Source: AP-15 sp963716115 (lineage in GTDB: Bacteria; Pseudomonadota; Alphaproteobacteria; ATCC43930; CGMCC-115725). Taken from it: a stretch of 64,000 bases of DNA. The notes below the pieces were generated by a model. The model was not told the origin of the DNA. It saw nothing but the letters and a program-made list of their open reading frames with translations, and searched no databases. The translations under genes were made by a program, and so were the position numbers. Positions 57,764 to 64,000 of the stretch are shown in pieces. Position 1 is the first letter of the stretch; every line of letters starts with the position of its first letter. The stretch is taken from contig CAVQSZ010000006.1 of NCBI GenBank assembly GCA_963716115.1, positions 372,001 to 436,000 on the forward strand. The letters run 5' to 3'.

Positions 57764-58579
57764 TTGCCAAAGCAACAACGCCTTCGCGATCCGATATCGA
57801 GCGGTGGGCGGCCTCGCCGTCCCGTCCCATCGCGCTTTTCCGTGCTGATCGCCGTTCTGATCGCCGTGGTCGGCAGCCCTGCCGCGGGGATTGCCGCGGA
57901 GCCGGGAGCCTCCGGCGCCGCGCCGGCCGTGAACGCGCCGGCCGAGAACGCGCCGCCTGTCGAGGAGTGGCTGAACCAGAGCGTGTGGCTGCGCGACACC
58001 GCGCAGGCGATGGACCGGCCGGCCGCGGACGGCAAGTCGATGGGGGAGATCCGCAAGGGCGCCGAGGTCAAGGCGATCGCAATCCTCGCCGGCAAGCTCT
58101 GGGTGCAGATCGAATTGCCCAATCATGCGATCGCCTACATCCCAAAGTCGGCGGTCGATTACGCCAACGGCGCGCCCCCGCCCCCGGCGCCGCCCGAACG
58201 ACAGAACGCCGGACCGCCCTCGACAAAGCCCGACACCGCGGCGGCGCCAGAGGCGGTTCGCGGGCCGGTCGGCAGCGTCCCCAACGCGGCGACCTTGGTG
58301 GTCGCGGATCGCCGCATACGCCTTTCCGGCATCGATCCCGGGCCGCAGAGCGCGCTGGCGTCGTTCGAGACCTGGGTGAAGGCGCAAGGGGCGCTGCTGT
58401 GCGAGCCCGACGCGCAGACCGGCCGATACCGCTGCTTTACCGGCGGCGGCGTCGATGTCGCGGAAGCGGCGATCCTGAACGGCGCCGGTCGCGTCGGCGA
58501 CGGCGCCATGCCCGCCTATCGGAGCAGCGAAAATGCGGCCCGACAGGGAATGCGAGGGCTTTGGGCGCAGCAACCTTGA
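57764..58579 (+). CDS. Secreted SH3-like plus SNase-like (thermonuclease-fold) protein
   Basis: 271 aa from TTG 57764; GTG 57842 would give a shorter signal peptide. Signal segment VLIAVLIAVVGSPAAGIA. Residues 65-130 look like a bacterial SH3 module (SVWLRDTAQAMDRPAADGKS, LAGKLWVQIELPNHAIAYIP). Residues 170-270 resemble the SNase-like fold (LVVADRRIRLSGIDPG, GRYRCFTGGGVDVAEAAILN, YRSSENAARQGMRGLW), but the catalytic Arg/Glu pair is not obvious, so activity is doubtful. Followed by a lipoprotein gene 35 bp later. Confidence 0.65.
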   Translation: MPKQQRLRDPISSGGRPRRPVPSRFSVLIAVLIAVVGSPAAGIAAEPGASGAAPAVNAPAENAPPVEEWLNQSVWLRDTAQAMDRPAADGKSMGEIRKGAEVKAIAILAGKLWVQIELPNHAIAYIPKSAVDYANGAPPPPAPPERQNAGPPSTKPDTAAAPEAVRGPVGSVPNAATLVVADRRIRLSGIDPGPQSALASFETWVKAQGALLCEPDAQTGRYRCFTGGGVDVAEAAILNGAGRVGDGAMPAYRSSENAARQGMRGLWAQQP

Positions 58580-58614
58580 GAGGTTGAATAATCAAGCATC
58601 GGAGGAGGAAGAAC

Positions 58615-59226
58615 ATGAAGATGGGAAGACGAACCTGGCTCGCGACGGCGCCGATCGCCATCCTCGCCGGATGCGTTCCGGTCGCGATGGGGCCTACCGT
58701 GATGGCGACGCCGGGACCGGGAAAGCCGCCCGTGAGCTTCGCGTCCGATCAGGCCGCGTGCATGGCGCGAGCCAATCAGCAGCTCGCCCCGGTTGTTCAA
58801 GCGGTCAACAATCAGGTGGCCGGGGCCGCATTCTTGAACGTCATGACCGGCGCCGGCCCCGACGCCGTCTCAATGAACGCCCAGGCGACGGCGACCGCGC
58901 AGCAGCAATACGATAGCGCATACGCGGCGTGCATGTACGCCATGGGCGATGACGTGCCGCCCAATTTCGTGCATCCGGTCTACTATGCCGAGCCGGCCCC
59001 GACGCACCGCGCGCAACGGCATGTGGTCCACAAGCGCCCGGCGGAGCCGGTGAGCGCTTCGTCGCCGCCCGCATCGGGAGCGCCCGCCGCGCCGGGCTTC
59101 GTGACGCCGGCCCCGACGGCGCCCGCCGCCGGCCCCGGCTTTGTCACCCCGGCCCCGGCAATGACCACAGCGGCCGGCTCTGCGGCCTCGTCGGGCCAGT
59201 TCGCGACGCCGCCGGCGCGCCAGTAG
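58615..59226 (+). CDS. Putative lipoprotein with Pro/Ala-rich tail
   Basis: 203 aa, GGAGGAGGAAG upstream of ATG 58615. Signal peptide with lipobox LAGC at residues 17-20 (ATAPIAILAGC). Middle region contains two conserved-looking Cys (DQAACMARANQQ; YAACMYAMGDD) that could form a disulfide, then repeats GFVTPAP...GFVTPAPA in a disordered Pro/Ala tail. No known domain. Probably co-transcribed with the SH3/SNase-like gene. Confidence 0.65.
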   Translation: MKMGRRTWLATAPIAILAGCVPVAMGPTVMATPGPGKPPVSFASDQAACMARANQQLAPVVQAVNNQVAGAAFLNVMTGAGPDAVSMNAQATATAQQQYDSAYAACMYAMGDDVPPNFVHPVYYAEPAPTHRAQRHVVHKRPAEPVSASSPPASGAPAAPGFVTPAPTAPAAGPGFVTPAPAMTTAAGSAASSGQFATPPARQ

Positions 59227-59337
59227 CCTCGAGCCGGATCGCCAGCGCGCGCCGGCCGGCGATCCGGGTGGCGGCGGCGCCGAAGATCGTCGAGAATGGC
59301 GATCGTCGGGATTGCTTAGGCCATTCGTCGATCGCCA

Positions 59338-60802
59338 ATGCGCGTGCTGCAGGTTGCCGCCGAGCTCTATCCCTGGGTCAAGTCGGGCGGGCTCGGCGAT
59401 GTCGCCGCAGCGCTGCCGCCGGCGCTGGCCGGGCTCGGGGTCGATGTCCGCCTGCTGCTGCCCGGGTTTTCCGGGTTTCTCGACGCCTTTCCCGGCATCG
59501 CCGATGTCGCCCGGCTCACGACGCCGTTCGCGGCGGAGCGGGTGCGGGTCGCGCTCGCCCGGCTGCCCGGCAGCGGCCATCTCGCCTACCTCGTCGACCA
59601 GCCGGCGCTCTATGACCGGCCGGGCGGCCCCTATGGCGCGCCCGACGGCGGCGACTGGCCCGACAACGACCGCCGCTTCGGGCTCTATCGGCTGGGTTGC
59701 GGCGGCGCTGGCGCGCGGCGCCGACCCGGCCTGGCGCCCCGATATCCTGCACGGCCACGACTGGCACGCCGGCCTCGCCCCGGCCTACCTCGCCGCCGCG
59801 CCGCCGGATCGGCGGGTCGCCACCGTGTTCACGATCCATAACCTCGCCTTTCGCGGCCTCTTTCCCGCCGGCTCTTTTGCCGGGCTCGCCCTGCCGCCGG
59901 GGTTTTTCGCGATCGACGGGCTCGAATTCTACGGCGACTGGTCGTTCCTGAAGGCGGGGCTCGTCTATTCCGACCGCCTGACCACGGTCAGCCCGACCTA
60001 TGCCCGCGAAATCCAGACGCCGGCCTTCGGCTGGGGCCTCGACGGGCTGCTGCGCCGGCGCGCCGACGTGCTGAGCGGCATCCTGAACGGTGTCGATCCC
60101 CAGGTCTGGGACCCGGGCCATGACCCGGCGCTGCCGCGGGCTTACGGGGTCGAGGACGCGGCCGCCGGCAAGGGCGCGGCAAAAGCCCTCTTGCAGCGCC
60201 GGCTCGGGCTCGACCCGAGACCGGATGCGCCGCTCGTTGGGGTGGTCAGCCGCCTGACCTCGCAAAAGGGCCTCGACCTGTTGCTGGCCGCCTTGCCGGG
60301 CCTCCTTGCGCTCGGCGCCCGGCTCGCTCTGCTCGGCTCCGGGGACGGCGATCTGGAGCATGGCTTCGCCGCCGCGGCCGATGTCTACCGAGGCCGGGTC
60401 GCGGTCGAGATCGGGTATGACGACGCGCTGTCGCACCTGATCCTCGCCGCATCGGACATCGTTGCGGTGCCGTCGCGCTACGAGCCCTGCGGCCTGACCC
60501 AGCTCTATGCGCTGCGCTATGGCGCTTTGCCGCTGGTGCGGCGGGTCGGCGGCCTCGCCGACACCGTGGTCGACGCCACCGCGGTCACCCTCGCCGACGG
60601 CAGCGCCACCGGCTTCGCCTTCGCCGACCCGACCCCGCAGGCGCTGGCGGCGGCAATCGAACGCGCCGTCGCCCTGACGCGCGAGCGCGAGCTGTGGCGG
60701 CGCATGATGCGGCAGGCGATGACCCGCGACTTCAGCTGGGACGCCGCCGCCAAGGAGTATCTGGCGCTGTATCGCGATCTATGCGCGCAGACCGGTCAGT
60801 AG
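59338..60802 (+). CDS. glgA: Glycogen synthase GlgA, frameshift near 59690
   Basis: About 487 aa from ATG 59338. GT5 family: ADP-glucose binding KSGGLGDV in LYPWVKSGGLGDVAAALP, GHDWHAGLAPAYLA, TIHNLAFRGLFP, KGLDLLLAALPGLL-type C-terminal Rossmann entry (GVVSRLTSQKGLDLLLAALP) and the catalytic-site PSRYEPCGLTQLYALRYGAL. One extra base near 59690 separates NDRRFGL from IGWVAAALARGADP. Elongates glycogen from ADP-glucose. A glgX stump at about 2 kb shows loss of a debranching gene nearby. Confidence 0.88.
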
Positions 60803-61491
60803 GTCATTTCGCCGCGGTCGACAGCGGACGCGTCTGGTCCCCATCGCCGGCAAGGAGCCCGGCCACTGAGATGTCCGCGTCCAAACCCAGTGGAGGCCGC
60901 GGCTGCTGATCCCAAAGGCCTAACGCTGATCGGCGCTGGCCCGCCGGGCCAGCCCTAGTGTCTAATTGCGTTGGTGTACGATATTAAGTAGGGTGCCTCG
61001 GGTGAGCATACCATCTGAGGTGTCCGATGGCACGGGTCGCGGTAGTCCTGATCTGCACCGCCGAGCAGCGAGCCGAGCTGGCGGCTCTGGCTCGAAGTCG
61101 GACGGAGGAGGCCCGCCTGGTGGAACGGGCGAAGATTATTTTGGCTTGCCTGGACGGCAACCGAAACGACGCGGTCGGTCGCGAGCTGGGGGTGCGGCCG
61201 AATACGGTCGGCCTGTGGCGCAAACGCTTTGCGGCAAGCGGGCTGGCCGGGCTGCGGGATCGGGCGCGGCCGGGCAAGACCCCAAAATATGGCGCCGACT
61301 TGCGCCTGCGGGTTCTGCGCCAGCTGGAATTGCCGCCGCCCAAAGGGGTGGCCAGCTGGGACGGAGCTTTGGTGGCCGCGGCGCTGGGCGTCTCGGACGA
61401 TGCGGTGTGGCGCCTGTTGCGCCGGGAAGGCGTGCAATTGCGCCGCCGCCGCTCGTGGTGCATCAGCACCGACCCGCAATTTGCCGCCAAG

Positions 61492-61514
61492 CCTGCCCCT
61501 GGCCCGAACAGGGG
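61492..61514. repeat. Mini-palindrome A3 in transposase (23 bp, frameshifting)
   Basis: CCTGCCCCTGGCCCGAACAG plus GGG; stems CCCCTG/CAGGGG. Same core as at 911-934, 53896-53919 and, reversed, 63971-63994. Confidence 0.85.
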
Positions 61515-61880
61515 GCCGCCGATATTATCGGTCTCTACCTGAACCCGCCGGAACAGGCGCTGGTCTTGAGCGTCGACGAGAAGCCGACGATCCAGGCGCT
61601 GGAGCGGGCCAGGGGATATGTCCTGACCAGCAGCGGCAAGGTTGTTCACGGCCTCAAGAGCACCTACAAACGGCATGGCACGGTCAACCTGTTCGCCGCC
61701 CTCGAAGTGGCCACCGGCGTCATCCGGAAAAAGACCACGCAGACCAAGAAACGCCTCGATTTCCAGGCCTTCATGAGCGACCTGGTGGCGGCCCACCCGC
61801 CCGATCGGCAAATCCATGTCATCCTCGACAACCTCTCCACCCACAAGAGGAACGACGATTGGCTGGCGGCCCACCCCAAT

Positions 61881-61904
61881 AGCCTGCCCCCTGCGAAGGC
61901 GGGG
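61881..61904. repeat. Mini-palindrome B2 in transposase (24 bp, in frame)
   Basis: AGCCTGCCCCCTGCGAAGGC plus GGGG; stems CCCCCTG.../...CGGGGG. Core CCCCTGCGAAGGCGGGGG is shared with 53871-53888. Confidence 0.85.
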
Positions 61905-62165
61905 GTCACCTTTCACTTCACTCCGACCGCGGCAAGCTGGCTCAACCAGGTGGAAATCTGGTTTGGCATCTTCAGCCGAAAGGCCTTGGCCGGAGCCAGC
62001 TTTGCCAGCACTGCCCAGCTGGTCCAGGCGATCGGCGACTTCACCGAAGCCTACAACCGCAACGCCACACCCTTCGTTTGGCGCAAGCGCGAGGTCAAGG
62101 GCGCCCAATTGCGAAATACTATCGTTAATCTTTGCAATTAGACACTAGCTACACCGCATTTTCCA

Positions 62166-62508
62166 CCACGTTGACGGACATGATCCACCGATATGCGACG
62201 CGGCATGAACAGCCTGGAGACCCAGGTGCAAGAGCGATTGGGTCGCGACCCGCACGCCGGCGACCTCTATGTGTTCCGCGGCAAGCGCGGCCACCTGATC
62301 AAGGTTCTCTGGCACGACAGGATCGGCCTGTCGCTCTACGCCAAACGGCTGGAGCGCGGCAGGTTTATCTGGGCGTCGCCGGCCGACGGAACGATCGCGA
62401 TCACCTCGGCGCAGCTCGCCAATATGCTTGACGGCATTGACTGGCGGAACCCGGTTCGGACCTGGCGGCCGGAGGTGGCCGGATATGGCCTGCCGCTGGC
62501 TGATTGCG
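62166..62508 (+). pseudogene. IS66-family TnpB (Orf2) remnant
   Basis: Reads TDM / RRGMNSLETQVQERLGRDPH, AGDLYVFRGKRGHLIKVLWH, DRIGLSLYAKRLERGRFIWA, SPADGTIAITSAQLANMLDG, IDWRNPVRTWRPEVAG: the IS66 Orf2 core. The N-terminal about 15 residues are missing, a 13-bp insertion (ATCCACCGATATG) separates TDM from RRGM, and the 3' end runs into the group II intron. Left boundary is the IS630 element. No tnpA or tnpC remains. Confidence 0.8.
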
Positions 62509-62542
62509 GTAGGGACGCTCATTACTGAGCGCCCCCCGCACA

Positions 62543-62575
62543 GAACCGTACGTGCGGCTTTCCCGCATACGGCTC
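62543..62575 (-). ncRNA. Group II intron domain V
   Basis: The minus strand reads GAGCCGTATGCGGGAAAGCC followed by GCACGTACGGTTC: 33 nt folding with GAGCCGTA/TACGGTTC and TGCGG-GAAA-GCCGCA, a GAAA tetraloop and the CG bulge, the conserved catalytic hairpin. It overlaps the last codons of the intron ORF. Confidence 0.88.
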
Positions 62576-63604
62576 CCACCTTGGGTGTTTGACGGCGAAC
62601 CGTTGGTTTGGCCAGGGGTGCAGGATGCGCGGTTTGGGGAGCCAGCGGTCGGCCAGCTTTGCGATCTTCCCCCATGTCATGCGGTGGGGAGCGTGCGCCG
62701 CCAGAGGTCGATGACGTGGTATCGGAAGGCCCCGAGGGCCGAGCCGTTGGTCGGCACGGCGTGATATTGGAAGTAGCCGGTGACGACCTGCTTGAGTCAT
62801 TCCGCCGTTTCCCAGATCGGCTCATGCATTCGCCGTCGCAGCTCCGCCTTGATTTCGGTGCGCTTTGCCTGCACGCGGTCGCGTCGGCTCCTCCTGTGGA
62901 TCAGGAACCTGCCTTGGCGGGACTTGCCGCTGATGAAGGTGAAGCCCAGGAAGTCGAAGGTCTCCGGCTTGCCGAGCCCCCGTCTCTCGCGGTTCGCCGT
63001 CGCATGACGGCCGAACTCGATGAGCCGGGTCTTGTCCGGATGGAGCGACAACGCGAATTCCGCAAACCTCGCGCGCATCGCATCGAGGAACCGACCTGCG
63101 TCGGCCTCATGCTCGAAGCCGACCACCAGATCGTCGGCATAGCGCACGACGATCATGTCGCCCGTAGCCTCGCGCCGTCGCCAGCGCTCGGCCCAGAGAT
63201 CGAGAACGTAGTGAAGGTAGACGTTGGCGAGCAGCGGTGAGATCACCGAGCCTTGCCCCGTCCCCCGGTCGCTGACGATCACGGCCCCGTCATCGAGGAT
63301 GCCCGCCCGGAGCCATTTCTGGATCAGGCGGATGATGCGCCGGTCGCCGACCCGATGCTCGACGAAGCGGATGAGCCACTCTTGGCTCACCGACCCGAAG
63401 AAGTCTCGGATATCGGCGTCCAGAATATAGTTCACCTTCCGGTCGGCGATCCCCACCACCAGGGCGTCGAGCGCGTCATGCGGCCCGCGTCCAGGCCGGA
63501 ACCCGTACGAGAACCCGAGGAAGTCCGCCTCATAGATCGCGTTCAGCACCATGACGGCGGCGCCCTGGACAATCTTGTCTTCCAGGGCGGCGATCGCCGT
63601 GAGC

Positions 63605-63632
63605 CTTCGGCCCACGGGCTTGGTCCCGTGGG
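63605..63632. repeat. Mini-palindrome D2 in intron RT (28 bp, frameshifting)
   Basis: CCCACGGG-N6-CCCGTGGG core with a CTTCGG lead. The same core (CCCACGGG-N5-CCCGTGGG with CCTTCAG lead) is at 865-894 in the first dispersed element. Confidence 0.85.
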
Positions 63633-63970
63633 GGCCGCTGCTTGCCGTCCGCCTTCGGTATGTACGTCCGGCGGGACGGGAGCGGGTGGTATGCTCCTCG
63701 GTGGACCCGTGCATGCAGATCGGCGAGCCGTGGCTCGAGATCCACCTCGTAGTCCGCCCAAGTCACCCCATCGACGCCGGGTGCCGCCTTACGCTTCAGC
63801 GCGTAGAACGCCACGAGCAGCGTGTCCGGATTGACGTGGTGGAGGAGTGCGGTGAACCGTTCCTGCTTCCTTTGCCTTGCTGCTTCTCGTACGCGGTCCA
63901 GCGCCTGGGTCACGCGAGCCCGGATCTGCGTCCGGTACGTGCGTTGCTGGTCCGCGTTCCCCGGCCCCCG

Positions 63971-63994
63971 CCCCCTGTTCAAGCCAGGGGCAGG
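63971..63994. repeat. Mini-palindrome A4 at the RT 5' end
   Basis: Reverse complement of the A-type core: CCCCTGTTCAAGCCAGGGG within 63971-63994. It overlaps the only available TTG start of the RT frame and probably displaced the true N terminus. Confidence 0.75.
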
Positions 63995-64000
63995 CTCTTC

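Larger units (their letters stand above)
61027..62141 (+). pseudogene. IS630 transposase interrupted by two mini-palindromes
   Basis: N-terminal HTH (VGRELGVRPNTVGLWRKRF, GLAGLRDRARPGKTPKYG), then DDE domain: Asp in ALVLSVDEKPTIQALERA, Asp in IHVILDNLSTHKRN, Glu in AASWLNQVEIWFGIFSRKAL. After PQFAAK a 23-bp insertion (61492-61514) changes the frame; removing it joins to ADIIGLYLNPPEQ exactly. A second, 24-bp insertion (61881-61904) adds SLPPAKAG in frame within AAHPN-VTFHFTP. The catalytic triad is intact, so the ancestor was active. Confidence 0.9.
60958..62145 (+). mobile_element. IS630-family insertion sequence (1188 bp), TA target duplication
   Basis: Termini GTGTCTAATTG at 60958 and CAATTAGACAC ending 62145 are perfect inverted repeats over 11 bp and imperfect further in (GTACGATATTA / TAACGATAGTA). 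TA at 60956-60957 and 62146-62147 is the duplicated target. Contains one transposase gene disrupted by two mini-palindromes; without them the element would be 1141 bp. Confidence 0.92.
62522..63982 (-). pseudogene. ltrA: Group II intron reverse transcriptase/maturase, multiply broken
   Basis: RT blocks: KRKAAPGVDGVTWADYE, SRRTYIPKADGKQRP, IVQGAAVMVLNAIYEADFLG, FSYGFRPGRGPHDALDAL, RGTGQGSVISPLLANVYLHY, catalytic VVRYADDLVVGF, then the maturase segment ending EPYAGKPHVRFCAGG. Lesions: a mini-palindrome near the 5' end, a 28-bp mini-palindrome (63605-63632) that shifts the frame between GKQRP and LTAIAALEDK, a TGA at 62797-62799 where Trp is expected (ETAE-W-LKQVVTGYFQYH), and a small out-of-frame deletion after IDLWRRTL. 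Not functional as read. Confidence 0.88.
62509..64000 (-). mobile_element. Group II intron (3' part; 5' end outside window)
   Basis: On the minus strand the window holds the intron ORF, domain V and a domain VI hairpin (GGGCGCTCA-N4-TGAGCGTCCC, 62512-62534) with the 3' end near 62509. It sits right behind the IS66 tnpB core. The 5' intron domains lie beyond 64000. Confidence 0.85.

Noticed and set aside
62797..62799. TGA in the RT read as selenocysteine or Trp recoding
   Set aside because: No SECIS-like structure, and the gene has other lesions downstream; a nonsense mutation is simpler.

Overview
The window looks like a chromosomal segment of a high-GC alphaproteobacterium. The lineage markers are a DUF4167 gene, the order hflK-hflC-DUF2065-degP / serB / miaA-ilvB-ilvN-ilvC, a coaBC-dut-Rrf2-cysK run, CoA-transferase and enoyl-CoA hydratase genes, and interspersed palindromes of the kind common in Rhizobiales and Rhodospirillales. 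No rRNA, tRNA, CRISPR array or replication origin was recognised. A species cannot be named.

Layout. 1-3.1 kb: decayed zone with a DUF4167 gene, two small hypothetical genes, a glgX stump, a deleted second copy of an asnS fragment and two repeat elements. 3.1-9.5 kb: asparaginyl-tRNA synthetase, a LysR regulator divergent from a 5'-truncated RND pump gene, and an acyl-CoA-dehydrogenase-like flavoprotein. 9.8-19 kb: DUF1906 lipoprotein, VOC protein, Kelch protein, enolase-superfamily enzyme, PEP-CTERM proteins and a GMC oxidoreductase. 19-30 kb: MaoC protein and phosphoesterase pair, a glycan-transfer pair (GT2-GtrA plus GT-C), enoyl-CoA hydratase, two class III CoA-transferases, penicillin-acylase-type amidase and threonine dehydratase. 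30-38 kb: small proteins, a CPA1 antiporter with a cyclic-nucleotide domain, and a minus-strand run coaBC-dut-rrf2-cysK-ThiF/MoeB-like (CoA, dUTP, cysteine and sulfur chemistry). 38.6-42.7 kb: livHMGF branched-chain amino-acid ABC transporter, split by a DUF559 gene and by a repeat insertion. 42.7-53.6 kb: Mrp, hflKC, DegP, SerB, MiaA and ilvBNC. 53.6-60.8 kb: a nested repeat cluster, a cyclase-OmpA fusion, envelope proteins and glgA. 60.9-64 kb: mobile island with an IS630 element, an IS66 tnpB remnant and a decaying group II intron.

Two features dominate. First, at least fourteen single-base indels, mostly +1 in short homopolymers, break otherwise well conserved genes including asnS and ilvC. 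This points to consensus errors in the assembly more than to gene death. Second, the segment carries several layers of palindromic repeats: roughly 200-bp elements, a 227-bp MITE with 24-bp terminal repeats inside one of them (with an uninterrupted copy elsewhere in the window), and a family of 23-28 bp GC-rich mini-palindromes. The mini-palindromes have entered the loops of larger hairpins and the reading frames of the IS630 transposase and the intron reverse transcriptase, where the native frame can be restored exactly by removing them. This mini-palindrome system is the strongest candidate for something undescribed. In two places (livG/livF and antiporter/ThiF) an insertion is flanked by a direct duplication that preserves the ends of both neighbouring genes.
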